A stretch of 64,000 nt of DNA from Oxalobacteraceae bacterium OTU3CAMAD1 (GCA_024123915.1 CP099650.1:3472001-3536000); one strand, 5' to 3'. Counted from the first letter of the stretch, positions 28,872-41,318 are shown. Notes: generated by a model not told the origin, from the sequence alone. Translations and numbers: made by a program.

Positions 28872-29660
28872 ATGTCGAAGATTCACGCCACCGCCATCGT
28901 CGATCCCAAAGCGGAACTCGACAGCAGCGTCGAGGTCGGACCGTATTCGGTCATCGGTCCGAACGTGCGCATCGGGTCCGGTACCGTGGTCGGACCGCAC
29001 GTGGTCATCGAAGGCCACACCAGCATCGGCTGCGACAACAAGTTCTTCCAGTTCTCGTCGATCGGCGCCGCGCCGCAGGACAAGAAGTGGTCGGGCGAGC
29101 CGACCCGCCTGGAGATCGGCGACCGCAACACCATCCGCGAATTTTGCACCTTCAACACCGGCACGGTGCAGGACAAGGGCGTCACCACGCTCGGCCACGA
29201 CAACTGGATCTCGGCCTACGTCCACCTGGCGCACGACTGCCAGGTCGGCAGCAACACGATTTTCTCGAACAACGCGCAGATCGCCGGCCACGTCGAAATC
29301 GGCGACTGGGTGATCATGAGCGGCTTCGCCAACGTCCACCAGTTCTGCAAGATCGGCGCCCACGCCTTCGTTGGCATGAGCACCTCGCTGACCCAGGACG
29401 TGCCGCCGTTCGTGCTGTTAAACGGTAATCCGGCGCAGGCGCACGGCGTCAATATCGAAGGTCTGAAGCGGCGCGGTTTCACGCGCGAGCAGATCAACGG
29501 CATCCGCACCGCCTACAAGCTGATTTACCGCTCCGGACTGACCCTGGAAGAAGCCAAGGCCGCGCTGCTGGCCGAGGAGCAGGCCACGCCTGCCGCCGCC
29601 GAGCAGATTCGTTCGATGCGCGAATTCCTCGGCACCGCCAGCCGTGGCATCGTCCGCTGA
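28872..29660 (+). CDS. lpxA: UDP-N-acetylglucosamine acyltransferase
   Basis: 262 residues. Left-handed beta-helix hexapeptide repeats from residue 4, catalytic HLAHDCQVG (His121), GNPAQAHGVNIEGLKRRGF, and a C-terminal helical domain. It catalyses the first step of lipid A synthesis, putting a 3-hydroxyacyl chain on UDP-GlcNAc. ATG at 28872; the 3' end may overlap lpxB if that gene starts at its upstream GTG. Confidence 0.98.
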   Translation: MSKIHATAIVDPKAELDSSVEVGPYSVIGPNVRIGSGTVVGPHVVIEGHTSIGCDNKFFQFSSIGAAPQDKKWSGEPTRLEIGDRNTIREFCTFNTGTVQDKGVTTLGHDNWISAYVHLAHDCQVGSNTIFSNNAQIAGHVEIGDWVIMSGFANVHQFCKIGAHAFVGMSTSLTQDVPPFVLLNGNPAQAHGVNIEGLKRRGFTREQINGIRTAYKLIYRSGLTLEEAKAALLAEEQATPAAAEQIRSMREFLGTASRGIVR

Positions 29661-29670
29661 TATCGCTGGT

Positions 29671-30831
29671 ATGACAGCGCCGGAGCGATCGCCATTATCG
29701 CTGGCGGTCGTCGCCGGCGAGCCTTCGGGCGACGTGCTGGCCGCGCGCCTGTTATCGGGACTGCGTCCGCATCTGCCGGACGCGCGCTTCCACGGCATCG
29801 GCGGCGAGCATATGATCGCGCAGGGCTTCGAATCGCACTACCCGATGGACAAGCTGACGGTGCGCGGCCTGCTGGCCGTGATCCCGCGCTATCCCGAAAT
29901 CAAACGCATCCAGAACGAATTGCGCGACCGCCTGCTGGCCGAGCGGCCGGCCGCCTTCATCGGCGCCGACTATCCGGGCTTTAACCTGGGCCTGGAGATG
30001 CAGCTCAAGGACGCGGGGATTCCGACCATCCACTACATCGGGCCGCAGATCTGGGCGTGGCGCGGTGGGCGCATCAAGAAAATCATCAAGGCGGTGTCGC
30101 ACATGCTGGTGGTTTTCCCCTTCGAGGAGGAGATCTACCGCAAGGCCGGTGTGCCGGTCAGCTATGTCGGCCATCCGCTGGCTGAGCTGATACCGATGGC
30201 GCCGGACGAAGCGGCGGCGCGCCGCGTCCTGGGCCTGCCGGAGGACGCCAACGTGGTGACCATCATGCCAGGCAGCCGCATGTCCGAATTGAAGTACAAC
30301 ACGGCGGCCTTCATCGGCGCCGCCAAACTGCTCAAGGAGCGCGACCGCTCGCTGCGCTTCGTCGCGCCGATGGCGGGCGAGCGCCAGCGCCAGTACTTCC
30401 TCGAACTGGTGGCGCAGGCCGGCCTGCAGGACGTCGAAGTCCAGCTGCTCGACGGCCAGTCGCACACCGCCATCGCGGCGGCCGACGCCGTGCTGGTCGC
30501 GTCGGGAACGGCGTCGCTGGAGGTGGCGCTGTTCAAGAAGCCGATGGTCATCGCGTACAAGATGATGGCGGCCGAATACCAGATCCTGCGCCACTTCGGC
30601 TACCAGCCGTGGATCGGATTGCCGAACATCCTGGCGCGCGAATTCCTGGTGCCGGAAATGGTGCAGCACGAGGCCAGCCCGCAGGGACTGGCGGACGCCA
30701 TGTGGAAGCAACTGAGCGACGTGCCGCATCGCCTCAAGCTGGTGCAGCGCTTCAGCGACATGCATCACAGCCTGCTGCGCAATAGCGCGGTGGAGAGCGC
30801 GGCGGCCGTGCTCAAGGTCATTTCAAGATAG
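29671..30831 (+). CDS. lpxB: Lipid-A-disaccharide synthase
   Basis: 386 residues from the ATG at 29671; a GTG at 29644 inside lpxA is an alternative. Family motifs: VVAGEPSGDVLAARL, FIGADYPGFNLGLE, HYIGPQIWAWRGGRI, VSYVGHPLAE, MPGSRMSEL and ADAVLVASGTASLEVAL. It joins UDP-2,3-diacylglucosamine and lipid X to form the lipid A disaccharide (GT19). It is the last lpx gene in the operon, with rnhB nine bases later. Confidence 0.97.
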   Translation: MTAPERSPLSLAVVAGEPSGDVLAARLLSGLRPHLPDARFHGIGGEHMIAQGFESHYPMDKLTVRGLLAVIPRYPEIKRIQNELRDRLLAERPAAFIGADYPGFNLGLEMQLKDAGIPTIHYIGPQIWAWRGGRIKKIIKAVSHMLVVFPFEEEIYRKAGVPVSYVGHPLAELIPMAPDEAAARRVLGLPEDANVVTIMPGSRMSELKYNTAAFIGAAKLLKERDRSLRFVAPMAGERQRQYFLELVAQAGLQDVEVQLLDGQSHTAIAAADAVLVASGTASLEVALFKKPMVIAYKMMAAEYQILRHFGYQPWIGLPNILAREFLVPEMVQHEASPQGLADAMWKQLSDVPHRLKLVQRFSDMHHSLLRNSAVESAAAVLKVISR

Positions 30832-30840
30832 AGAATCAAC

Positions 30841-31554
30841 GTGAAAAATCAACATCCCGGTCTGTTCGACGACCTGCCCGATTCGTCCGACGAGATCATT
30901 TGCGGCGTCGATGAAGCCGGCCGTGGCCCGCTGGCCGGGCCGGTGTTCGCCGCCGCCGTCATCCTGGACGTGTCGCGGCCGATCGCCGGCCTGCGCGACT
31001 CGAAAAAGCTGACCGAAGCCAAACGCGATTTGCTCGCGCCTCTGATCAAGGCGCAGGCGCTGGCCTGGGCCATCGCCGAAGCGTCGGAAGAGGAAATCGA
31101 CAAGCTCAATATCCTGCAGGCGTCGATGCTGGCGATGCGGCGCGCGGTGGAGGCGCTGAAGACGGTGCCGACCTTGGCCCTGATCGACGGCAACCGCTGC
31201 CCGGTCATGAAAATCCAGAGCATCGCCGTCATCGGCGGCGACGACAAGGTCGACGCCATTTCGGCGGCGTCGATCCTGGCCAAGACCGCCCGCGACGCCG
31301 CGCTGGTGGCGCTGCATGCGCAGTATCCGCATTACTGCTTCGACCAGCACAAGGGCTACGGCACGGCGCTGCATATGGAGCGCCTGCGCGAGCACGGCGC
31401 CTCGCCGGTGCACCGCCGCTCGTTCGCGCCGGTGCGCGAGGTGCTGGAGCTGCACGCGATGCGCAACGGCGTCTTCGTCGAGACCGTGAAAGTGACGCAA
31501 ACGGTGCAAACCGCGTACACCATGGACTTGCTGCCCGCCGGAGGGTTCGCATGA
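30841..31554 (+). CDS. rnhB: Ribonuclease HII
   Basis: 237 residues with a GTG start. RNase H-fold active-site motif [14 protein letters not shown] (Asp24, Glu25), later LIDGNRCP and [15 protein letters not shown]. It cuts RNA in RNA-DNA hybrids and misincorporated ribonucleotides. The C-terminal 30 residues extend past the usual end. Placement after lpxB is the norm; the stop overlaps the following methyltransferase start as ATGA. Confidence 0.96.
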   Translation: MKNQHPGLFDDLPDSSDEIICGVDEAGRGPLAGPVFAAAVILDVSRPIAGLRDSKKLTEAKRDLLAPLIKAQALAWAIAEASEEEIDKLNILQASMLAMRRAVEALKTVPTLALIDGNRCPVMKIQSIAVIGGDDKVDAISAASILAKTARDAALVALHAQYPHYCFDQHKGYGTALHMERLREHGASPVHRRSFAPVREVLELHAMRNGVFVETVKVTQTVQTAYTMDLLPAGGFA

Positions 31555-32336
31555 AGACCATCACCTCGCGCGACAACGCGCAATACAAGGAACTGGTCAA
31601 GCTGGCCGGCAGTTCGCAGGCGCGCCGCAAGTCCGGCCGCACCTTGCTGGACGGCGTGCATCTGTGCCAGGCCTATTTGCAACTGCGCGGCCTGCCGGAG
31701 CAGTGCATCGTCAGCGAGACCGCGCTGCACAACCCCGAAGTGATGGATATCGTCGGCCAGCTGGAGGCGAAGCACGCGCACGTGCTGGCGCTGCCCGATG
31801 CGCTGTACAACGCCGTCAGCCAGGTCGAACACGGCGTCGGCGTGATGTTTTCGGTGCCGACGCCGGAGCGCGCTGTCACCGAGCCGCTGGCCGTGTCGGC
31901 GGTGCTGCTCGATAATGTGCAGGACCCCGGCAACGTCGGTTCCATCCTGCGCAGCGCGGCGGCGGCTGGCATCAAGCAAGTCTATTGCAGCGCCGGCACC
32001 GCGTTCTGCTGGTCGCCCAAAGTGTTGCGGGCGGCGATGGGCGCGCACTTCGTGCTCGATATTTTCGAGAATGTCGACCTGGCCGCGCTGGTGTCGTCGT
32101 CCAAGGTGACGTCGCTGGCCACCAGCGGCTACGCCACGCAGCGGCTGTACGACGTCGATCTGCGGCAGCCGGTCGCGTGGCTGTTCGGCCACGAAGGGCA
32201 GGGCGTGGCGGACGATCTGCTATCGATGGCGACCCACCAGGTGGTGATCCCGCATCTGGGGCAAGTGGAGTCGCTGAACGTCGCCGCATGCGCGGCAGTA
32301 TGCTTTTTCGAACAAGTCAGGCAGAATCAACTGTAG
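31551..32336 (+). CDS. TrmH/SpoU-family RNA 2'-O-methyltransferase
   Basis: 261 residues. An N-terminal L30e-like substrate domain (about 1-95: [20 protein letters not shown]) precedes the SPOUT knot domain. Its three motifs are [29 protein letters not shown] and [20 protein letters not shown]. It methylates a ribose in rRNA or tRNA using S-adenosylmethionine; the exact site is not evident. It is translationally coupled to rnhB, a common betaproteobacterial pairing. Confidence 0.92.
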   Translation: MKTITSRDNAQYKELVKLAGSSQARRKSGRTLLDGVHLCQAYLQLRGLPEQCIVSETALHNPEVMDIVGQLEAKHAHVLALPDALYNAVSQVEHGVGVMFSVPTPERAVTEPLAVSAVLLDNVQDPGNVGSILRSAAAAGIKQVYCSAGTAFCWSPKVLRAAMGAHFVLDIFENVDLAALVSSSKVTSLATSGYATQRLYDVDLRQPVAWLFGHEGQGVADDLLSMATHQVVIPHLGQVESLNVAACAAVCFFEQVRQNQL

Positions 32337-32356
32337 AACGTTTGATCGGAGCCGTC

Positions 32357-33568
32357 ATGGATATCGCGCAGTTGCACTCGCAGTTGCACTTTCTGGTAGC
32401 GGAAGGGGATCAGGTACAACGACACGCGCTGGCCGATATCCTGGTCCATCTGGGCGTGGGCCGGATCACGCAAGCGCCCGACGGCTACACCGCGCTGCGC
32501 CACTTCAGCGCCGGCATCACGCCGCCGGTGGACATCGCCATCCTCGACCTGGCCCTGCCAGGCATGGACGCATTGGAACTGATACGCCGGCTGGGTGAAG
32601 CGAAAAGCAGCGCTGGCATCATCATCGTCGGCGCCCAGACCAACGCGGTGCTGTTCTCGTGCGAGACGATGGCCGACGCCTACGGCGTCAACGTGCTGGG
32701 CGCGGTCGGCAAGCCGGTCATCGGCAGCCGCCTCGAAGCGCTGGTCGCCAATCATCTGCAGCGGCCGGAGCCCCATGCCGCCACCGGCAAGGTGCAGCCG
32801 ATGTCGTTCGCCGAAGTGGGCGCCGGATTGCAGGCGCGCGAATTCGACCCCCACTTCCAGCCCAAGATAGAACTGGAGACGGGGCAAGTCAAGGGGCTGG
32901 AGATGTTCGCGCGCTGGCGCCATCCGCTGCATGGTCTATTGGGGCCGGCATCGTTCATGCCGGTGCTGGAGCAAAACCGCCGCATCGACTTCCTCGACTG
33001 GAGCATGATCGAAAAGTCGGTCGCCGCCTGCCGCACCCTGCACGACCAGGGCATCCCGATCTCGTTCTCGATCAACGTCGACCAAAGCACGTTGGCGCAC
33101 CCGCAGTTCATGGAGCAGATCGCGGCCTGCCTGGCGCGGCACAGCATCCTGCCGGACTACATCACCTTCGAGATGACCGAATCGTCGGTGCTCACGACCG
33201 ACCCGCATTTCCTCGAGCGGCTGCTGCGGCTGCGGATGAAGGGCTTCGGCCTCGCCATCGACGACTACGGCACGGGGCGCAGCAATTTGCAACTGCTGGC
33301 GCGCATACCATTTTCGGAATTGAAGATCGACCGCAGCTTCGTCGACGGCGCCTCCAAGAAGCAAGCCATCGGCACGGTGCTGCGCTCCTGCCTCGGCCTC
33401 GCGCGCAGCCTGGACCGCCGCTCGGTGGCGGTCGGCGTCGAAACCAAGCAGGACTGGGACTTCCTGCAAGGGTTGGGCTGCACCTACGCGCAGGGCTACT
33501 ACATCGCCAAGCCGATGCCAGTGGAAGAATTCCCCGCCTGGCTCGCCGACTGGCAGCATTTCTTTTAA
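32357..33568 (+). CDS. Response-regulator EAL protein (REC-EAL), phosphodiesterase-like with altered motifs
   Basis: 403 residues in a RocR/VieA-like REC-EAL layout. The REC part (1-130) has Glu16, Asp18, phosphoacceptor Asp64 (LDLALPGMD) and Lys119. The EAL domain (150-395) keeps Asn240, Glu272 (FEMTES), Asp302-Asp303 (IDDYGTG), Lys323 and Gln379. The EAL signature itself reads EMF (Glu182), and the usual AEGVE reads AVGVE, so the first Glu, proposed as the general base in RocR-type enzymes, is Val359. It may be a weak phosphodiesterase or a c-di-GMP-binding receiver protein. GGAG at 32348-32351 supports the ATG at 32357, 20 bases after the SpoU gene. Confidence 0.82.
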   Translation: MDIAQLHSQLHFLVAEGDQVQRHALADILVHLGVGRITQAPDGYTALRHFSAGITPPVDIAILDLALPGMDALELIRRLGEAKSSAGIIIVGAQTNAVLFSCETMADAYGVNVLGAVGKPVIGSRLEALVANHLQRPEPHAATGKVQPMSFAEVGAGLQAREFDPHFQPKIELETGQVKGLEMFARWRHPLHGLLGPASFMPVLEQNRRIDFLDWSMIEKSVAACRTLHDQGIPISFSINVDQSTLAHPQFMEQIAACLARHSILPDYITFEMTESSVLTTDPHFLERLLRLRMKGFGLAIDDYGTGRSNLQLLARIPFSELKIDRSFVDGASKKQAIGTVLRSCLGLARSLDRRSVAVGVETKQDWDFLQGLGCTYAQGYYIAKPMPVEEFPAWLADWQHFF

Positions 33569-33603
33569 ATAGCTAAGGCCACGTTGGCTCGCATACATCT
33601 AAA

Positions 33604-33697
33604 ACACGTAGGGCGGATTAGCGTAGCGTAATCCGCCAAGCTCCGTCGGCGGCGCATGCATGGCGGATTACGCCTTCGGCTAATCCGCCCTACGTGT
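33604..33697. repeat. Two-hairpin inverted repeat (REP/BIME-like) between EAL and catalase genes
   Basis: ACACGTAGGGCGGATTAG (33604-33621) is perfectly repeated in inverse at 33680-33697. Each arm holds its own hairpin: GGCGGATTA/TAATCCGCC around GCGTAGCG, and the same stems around CGCCTTCGGC. The whole can fold as a cruciform. The arrangement matches dispersed REP-pair elements. Confidence 0.8.
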
Positions 33698-33804
33698 CTC
33701 CCGGGTATGCCCGCGTCCCCGCCTCCGGGTTTGCGCCTTATCAAACTCGGTTGGCCTTAACAAAGCAAACTCGACCTCAGCTTTCATTTTCTATGAGGTC
33801 AGAC

Positions 33805-36219
<2,415 letters not shown>

Positions 36220-36230
36220 GTTTTCCTTGT

Positions 36231-37280
36231 TTATTTTGCCGCGTTCAACATGCCGGTGTATGCGGGTTTAGGCTTTTGCTGGCGGTCGAACAGCAGCGGC
36301 GAGTCGTGACGTCCTTCATACTCGCCGTGATTGAGCCAGGTGTGGCTGTCGGAGATGCCCCACAGCGTGACCGCGCGCAGTTCGGGGTGGGCCAGGAAGA
36401 CCTTCATCAGCGCCGCATAGCGCTCGCCCTGCAGCTGCAGCAGCTTCTCCTCGGTATCCGACAGCGACTTGGCCTGATAGCGATACAGGCTGATGTCGAG
36501 CTCCGTGACCTGGTTCTCCAGGCCCAGGCGCGCAAAGGTACTCAGCGATTCATCGATCGATTCCACCGATGGGCTAAACACCGAGACATGCATCTGGTGC
36601 CCGACCCCGTGCACCGGTACGCCGCGCGCGATCAAGCCCTTGACGATCCGCTCCAGGCACTGGCGCTTGGCCGGTTCCTCGGTCGAATAGTCGTTGATAT
36701 ACAGCCGCGCCTTGGGATCGGCGGCGTGGGCGTAGCGGAAGGCCTGCTCGATATACGCGTCGCCGGTCGCGGCGAACCATTTATCCTTGCGCAGGCAGTT
36801 GGGCTGCTTCTCGTCGATGACTTCATTGACCACGTCCCAGGCATACACCGCGCCTTTGTAGCGGCCGACGACCGTTTCGATATGCGACTTCAAACGCGCC
36901 AGCACCAGATCGCGCGACGCCGGTTTGCCATCCCTGTCGGTCCACATCCACTCCGGCGTACGCAGATGCCACAGCAAGGTGTGGCCGCGCATGGCCATGC
37001 CGCTTCCTTGCGCGTAGGCCACCAGCTTGTCGGCGGGCGCGAAATTGTACGCGCCTTCCTTGGGCTGGATATCGGTCGGCTTCATGACGTTTTCGGCGAC
37101 GATGCTGTTGAAGTGCGCCGCCAGCAGCGGCGCTTCGGCCGACGTCAATTGCGACGGTTCGATCGCGGCGCCGATTTTTAACCGGCCCTCGTAGGCCTTC
37201 GCCAAAGAGGGCGTCTCCTGCGCCGCCCCGTTCAAAACAAAGGTACCCAACAGCATGGTCAACGCGGCGCGCCGGATCAT
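36231..37280 (-). CDS. GH10 endo-1,4-beta-xylanase
   Basis: 349 residues with an N-terminal signal (MIRRAALTMLLGTFVLNGAAQ). The GH10 barrel spans about 28-345: AENVMKPTDIQPKEG, GHTLLWHLRTPEWM, acid/base Glu153 in WDVVNEVID, VHGVGHQMHVS, nucleophile Glu260 in VTELDIS, and WGISDSHTWL. It cuts beta-1,4-xylan in the periplasm or outside the cell. The ATG is one base after the ppsR stop (TGA-C-ATG), so it is probably co-transcribed with that unrelated gene. No carbohydrate-binding module is present. Confidence 0.94.
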   Translation of the reverse strand: MIRRAALTMLLGTFVLNGAAQETPSLAKAYEGRLKIGAAIEPSQLTSAEAPLLAAHFNSIVAENVMKPTDIQPKEGAYNFAPADKLVAYAQGSGMAMRGHTLLWHLRTPEWMWTDRDGKPASRDLVLARLKSHIETVVGRYKGAVYAWDVVNEVIDEKQPNCLRKDKWFAATGDAYIEQAFRYAHAADPKARLYINDYSTEEPAKRQCLERIVKGLIARGVPVHGVGHQMHVSVFSPSVESIDESLSTFARLGLENQVTELDISLYRYQAKSLSDTEEKLLQLQGERYAALMKVFLAHPELRAVTLWGISDSHTWLNHGEYEGRHDSPLLFDRQQKPKPAYTGMLNAAK

Positions 37281-37281
37281 G

Positions 37282-38130
37282 TCAGTACTCCCGACGGTTA
37301 GGTTTGATCTCTTGCAGGATCGTGGTCGAAATCTCCTCGATCGACTTGGTCGTCGACGACAGCCAGCGGATGCCTTCGCGCTTCATCATCATTTCCGCCT
37401 CGTTGACCTCATAGCGGCAGTTCTCGATGGACGCGTACTTGCTGCCGGCGCGGCGCTCGTTGCGGATCTCGGCCAGGCGCTCCGGCGTGATCGTCAGCCC
37501 GAAAATCTTCGGTTTGAAGTCGTACAGCGACGACGGCAGCTTGCCGCGCTCGAAATCGTCCGGAATCAGCGGATAGTTGGCAGCCTTGATCCCGTACTGC
37601 ATCGCCAGATACAGGCTGGTTGGCGTTTTGCCGGAGCGCGAAACGCCGACCAGGATCACGTCGGCCGACGCCAGGTTCTTGTGCGACTGGCCGTCGTCGT
37701 GCGCCAGCGAGAAGTTGATCGCCTCGATGCGGTTTTTGTATTCTTCGCTGTCCACAATGTTGTGTGAGCGGCCAATGGTGTGTGTCGATTTGACATTCAA
37801 TTCTTGTTCCAGCGGGGCAACAAAGGTCTGGAACAAGTCCATATACATGCCTTTGCAGGCCCGGATCACGTCCGACAATTGGGTCTGCACCAGGGTCGAA
37901 AAGATGATCGGACGTTGACCGTCGGTTGCAAAAGCTTCGTTGATCTTGCGCGCCGCGTCGTGCGCCTTGTCCAGGGTATCGATGAAAGGCAGGCGCACCT
38001 GGCGGAAGCGCAACTCGAACTGGGTCAGGACCGAGTGACCAAAAGTTTCAGCCGTGATGCCGGTGCCGTCCGAGACGAAGAACACGGTGCGGGCGGACGA
38101 CGGCAGGGGAGGACGTTGTTCTTGTGTCAT
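37282..38130 (-). CDS. ppsR: PEP synthetase regulatory kinase/pyrophosphorylase
   Basis: 282 residues, DUF299 family. [20 protein letters not shown] near the N terminus, the Walker-A-like [15 protein letters not shown], and a C-terminal [18 protein letters not shown]. It inactivates PpsA by ADP-dependent threonine phosphorylation and reactivates it by phosphate-dependent removal. It is divergent from ppsA across 164 bp, the classic arrangement. The ATG at 38130 gives an N terminus about ten residues longer than the core. Confidence 0.96.
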   Translation of the reverse strand: MTQEQRPPLPSSARTVFFVSDGTGITAETFGHSVLTQFELRFRQVRLPFIDTLDKAHDAARKINEAFATDGQRPIIFSTLVQTQLSDVIRACKGMYMDLFQTFVAPLEQELNVKSTHTIGRSHNIVDSEEYKNRIEAINFSLAHDDGQSHKNLASADVILVGVSRSGKTPTSLYLAMQYGIKAANYPLIPDDFERGKLPSSLYDFKPKIFGLTITPERLAEIRNERRAGSKYASIENCRYEVNEAEMMMKREGIRWLSSTTKSIEEISTTILQEIKPNRREY

Positions 38131-38294
38131 GTGATGTAAGCCTGTCAGGATTGTGAATCGTCAATTTGAGCCGCAGGCTGTAGAATGGACGCCATAGGTA
38201 AGATTGTGCTGCACGACGACCAGAATAACAAGAATGAAACAAGCTATCGCGTGTGCGCACCGCCGGAAGATTTCTATCATCAAAAGGTGTCAAT

Positions 38295-40724
38295 ATGTCT
38301 AACGCAGCATTGAAGGAGCAAAATAACGAAGCGGTTTACGTCGCATCGTTCGAAAATTTGCGCATGACGGATGTCGAATCCGTCGGCGGCAAAAACGCCT
38401 CGCTGGGCGAAATGATCAGCCAACTGGCGGAAGCCGGTGTGCGTGTTCCGGGCGGCTTCGCCACCACGGCGCAGGCATTCCGCGACTTCCTGTCGCACAG
38501 CGTCGACGGCGGCAAGCCGCTGGCCGAACGCATCGCCGACCGCCTCGCCGATTTGAACATCGACGACGTGCGCTCGCTGGCGCAAGCGGGCGCCGAGATC
38601 CGTCAATGGATCGTCGAAACCCCGTTCCAGCCACGCCTGCAGCAGGAAATCGAGACCTTCTACGACAAACTGGTGGCCGATTCGAGCACCGAGATGTCGT
38701 TCGCCGTGCGTTCGTCGGCCACCGCCGAGGATTTGCCGGACGCCTCGTTCGCCGGCCAGCAGGAGACCTTCCTCAACGTCGTCGGCATCGAAAACGTGCT
38801 GGACGCGATGAAGCACGTCTTCGCCTCGCTGTACAACGACCGCGCGATCTCGTACCGCGTCCACAAAGGCTTCACCCACGCCGAAGTCGCCCTGTCGGCC
38901 GGCGTGCAGCGCATGGTCCGTTCCGACCTGGGCGCGGCCGGCGTGATGTTCACCATCGACACCGAGTCGGGCTTCAAGGACGTGGTCTTCGTCACCTCCA
39001 GCTATGGCCTGGGCGAGACGGTGGTGCAGGGCGCCGTCAATCCGGACGAATTCTACGTCCACAAGCCGATGCTGGAAAAAGGCAAATCGCCCGTCATCCG
39101 CCGCAACATCGGCTCCAAGCTGCTGAAGATGGAGTTCACCAACGAAGCCAAGGCTGGCCGCTCGGTCAAGACCGTCGACGTTCCTGTCGAAATGCGCAAC
39201 CGCTATTCGCTGAACGATACCGAAGTGGTGGAACTGGCCAAGTACGCCGTCATCATCGAAAACCACTACGGCCGTCCGATGGACATCGAGTGGGGCAAGG
39301 ATGGCCGGGACGGCAAACTGTACATCCTGCAGGCGCGTCCTGAAACCGTCAAATCGCAGCAGAAGGCGACCGACGTGCAGCAGCGCTTCAAACTGAAATC
39401 GAGCGGCACGGTGCTGACCTCCGGCCGCGCGATCGGCCAGAAGATCGGCGCCGGTCCGGTGCGCGTCATCCACGACCCGGCCGACATGGAACGCGTACAG
39501 CCCGGCGACGTGCTGGTCGCCGACATGACCGATCCTAACTGGGAACCGGTCATGAAGCGCGCCTCGGCGATCGTCACCAACCGTGGCGGCCGTACCTGCC
39601 ACGCGGCGATCATCGCCCGCGAACTGGGCGTGCCTGCGGTCGTCGGTTGCGGCGACGCCACCGAGATCCTGAAGGACGGTACCTTCGTCACCGTGTCCTG
39701 CGCCGAAGGCGACGAGGGCAAGATCTACGACGGCCTGCTGGAAACGGAAGTATCGGAAGTGGCGCGCGGCGAGTTGCCGAAACTGCCGACCAAGATCATG
39801 CTCAACGTCGGCAATCCGCAGCTGGCGTTCGACTTCCAGTCGGTGCCGAACGCCGGTGTCGGTTTGGCGCGTCTGGAATTCATCATCAACAACAACATCG
39901 GCGTTCACCCGAAAGCGATTCTGGAATACCCGAACATCGATGCGGACCTGAAAAAAGCGGTGGAGTCGGTCGCGCGCGGCCACGCCTCGCCGAAAGCCTT
40001 CTACGTCGACAAGCTGGCCGAGGGTATCGCCACCATCGCCGCCGCCTTCTGGCCAAAACCGGTGATCGTGCGCCTGTCCGACTTCAAGTCGAACGAGTAC
40101 AAAAAACTGATCGGTGGTTCGCGCTACGAGCCGGACGAGGAAAACCCGATGCTGGGCTTCCGCGGCGCGGCGCGTTACCTGGCCGAGGACTTCGCAGGCG
40201 CGTTCGAAATGGAATGCCAGGCGATGAAGCGCGTGCGTAACGACATGGGCCTGACCAACGTCGAGATCATGGTGCCGTTCGTGCGTACCCTGGGCCAGGC
40301 CGAGAAGGTCGTCAACCTGCTGGCCAAAAACGGCCTGGTGCGCGGCGAAAACGAACTGCGCCTGATCATGATGTGCGAAGTGCCGTCGAACGCGATCCTT
40401 GCCGACCAGTTCCTGGAGCACTTCGACGGCTTCTCGATCGGTTCCAACGATTTGACCCAGCTGACCCTGGGCCTGGACCGCGACTCCGGCATGGCGCTGT
40501 TGGCCGCCGACTTCGACGAGCGCGATCCGGCCGTCAAGGCGCTGCTGTCGCTGGCGATCAAGGCTTGCCGCGCGCAGGGCAAGTACATCGGCATTTGCGG
40601 CCAGGGCCCTTCCGACCATCCGGACTTCGCGGTCTGGCTGATGGAGCAGGGCATCGAGTCGATGTCGCTCAATCCGGATTCGGTGATCGACACGTGGCAG
40701 AAGCTGGCCGCGCTGCAGAAGTAA
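38295..40724 (+). CDS. ppsA: Phosphoenolpyruvate synthase
   Basis: 809 residues. N-terminal ATP-grasp domain ([31 protein letters not shown]), swivelling phosphohistidine domain [14 protein letters not shown] (His436), and C-terminal PEP-binding barrel ending [11 protein letters not shown] and [11 protein letters not shown]. It makes PEP from pyruvate and ATP, for gluconeogenic growth. The ATG at 38295 (MSNAALK) is preferred over an upstream ATG at 38253 because AAGG lies about ten bases before it. It is regulated post-translationally by the divergent ppsR product. Confidence 0.98.
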   Translation: MSNAALKEQNNEAVYVASFENLRMTDVESVGGKNASLGEMISQLAEAGVRVPGGFATTAQAFRDFLSHSVDGGKPLAERIADRLADLNIDDVRSLAQAGAEIRQWIVETPFQPRLQQEIETFYDKLVADSSTEMSFAVRSSATAEDLPDASFAGQQETFLNVVGIENVLDAMKHVFASLYNDRAISYRVHKGFTHAEVALSAGVQRMVRSDLGAAGVMFTIDTESGFKDVVFVTSSYGLGETVVQGAVNPDEFYVHKPMLEKGKSPVIRRNIGSKLLKMEFTNEAKAGRSVKTVDVPVEMRNRYSLNDTEVVELAKYAVIIENHYGRPMDIEWGKDGRDGKLYILQARPETVKSQQKATDVQQRFKLKSSGTVLTSGRAIGQKIGAGPVRVIHDPADMERVQPGDVLVADMTDPNWEPVMKRASAIVTNRGGRTCHAAIIARELGVPAVVGCGDATEILKDGTFVTVSCAEGDEGKIYDGLLETEVSEVARGELPKLPTKIMLNVGNPQLAFDFQSVPNAGVGLARLEFIINNNIGVHPKAILEYPNIDADLKKAVESVARGHASPKAFYVDKLAEGIATIAAAFWPKPVIVRLSDFKSNEYKKLIGGSRYEPDEENPMLGFRGAARYLAEDFAGAFEMECQAMKRVRNDMGLTNVEIMVPFVRTLGQAEKVVNLLAKNGLVRGENELRLIMMCEVPSNAILADQFLEHFDGFSIGSNDLTQLTLGLDRDSGMALLAADFDERDPAVKALLSLAIKACRAQGKYIGICGQGPSDHPDFAVWLMEQGIESMSLNPDSVIDTWQKLAALQK

Positions 40725-40733
40725 GAATAAAGT

Positions 40734-40761
40734 TTGACGCAGGATAAAAATGGTATAGACT
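40734..40761 (+). promoter_or_regulatory. Candidate promoter downstream of ppsA
   Basis: TTGACG (40734-40739) and TAGACT (40756-40761) are 16 bp apart and would start transcription near 40768. The transcript would run into the hairpin at 40812-40861 before nfeD. Confidence 0.45.
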
Positions 40762-40767
40762 GGAGTT

Positions 40768-40861
40768 GTCGAATTTAGTTGCAAAAAACTCTATCAATAC
40801 ATTCTGTCCTGCTGCAAGAACCCTCGTGTCCCACTCCGGGAAGCGGGGGTTTTTGCATTTT
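40768..40861 (+). ncRNA. Candidate small RNA or nfeD leader
   Basis: The segment between the promoter-like pair at 40734-40761 and a terminator-like hairpin would give an RNA of roughly 95 bases with no open reading frame of note. The 3' part folds as an outer stem TGCAA-AACCC/GGGTT-TTGCA with an inner TCCC/GGGA hairpin. It could equally be only the 3' end of ppsA or the leader of nfeD. No known RNA family was recognised. Confidence 0.3.
40812..40861 (+). terminator. Rho-independent terminator between ppsA and nfeD
   Basis: TGCAAGAACCC (from about 40813) pairs with GGGTTTTTGCA (ending 40857), with a T-rich tail. The stem has one bulged G and an internal hairpin. Confidence 0.6.
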
Positions 40862-40886
40862 TCAACCGTCGTAAGGGGAGGTCATC

Positions 40887-41318
40887 ATGGCTGACTGGAG
40901 TTATTGGCTCGTCGCCGCCGGCGCGGCCGTCATCGTGGAGCTGTTCATCGGCACGTTCTATCTGCTGATGATCGCGATCGGCCCTGCCGCCGGCGCGCTG
41001 GCGGCGCTGCTGGGCTTTGGACTGGCGGCGCAAACGCTGGTGGCGGCGCTGGTGGGCGTGGGCGCCACCGTCGCGCTGCGCCGCAGCCGCTTCGGCAAAA
41101 CCGGAAGCCAGGTGCAGGCCGAACGCGATCCCAACATCAATATGGACATCGGCCAGAAGGTCAATGTGCCGGCATGGCAGGATGGTGCGGCGCGCGTGAT
41201 GTATCGCGGCGCGCTGTGGGATGTGGAGCTGGACCGCAGCGCGTCGCCCGGCGCCCCCGCGCCCGGCCAGTACACCATACGCGAAGTGCGCGGCAGCCGC
41301 CTGATCGTGGCCGGCTAA
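40887..41318 (+). CDS. NfeD-like membrane protein (short form)
   Basis: 143 residues. The N-terminal third is hydrophobic, with three membrane segments. The C-terminal OB-fold domain (about 85-142: GQKVNVPAWQDGAARVMYRGALWDVE) is the NfeD soluble domain. It lacks the N-terminal serine protease domain of long NfeD proteins. Short NfeD proteins partner with SPFH proteins, and the next gene encodes one 23 bases later, so the two very likely act together in membrane quality control or microdomain organisation (inference). GGGGAGG precedes the ATG. Confidence 0.88.
   Translation: MADWSYWLVAAGAAVIVELFIGTFYLLMIAIGPAAGALAALLGFGLAAQTLVAALVGVGATVALRRSRFGKTGSQVQAERDPNINMDIGQKVNVPAWQDGAARVMYRGALWDVELDRSASPGAPAPGQYTIREVRGSRLIVAG

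Noticed and set aside
38280..40784. Minus-strand reading frame of 834 residues opposite ppsA
   Set aside because: Shadow of ppsA with no recognisable domain; ppsA motifs are complete on the other strand.
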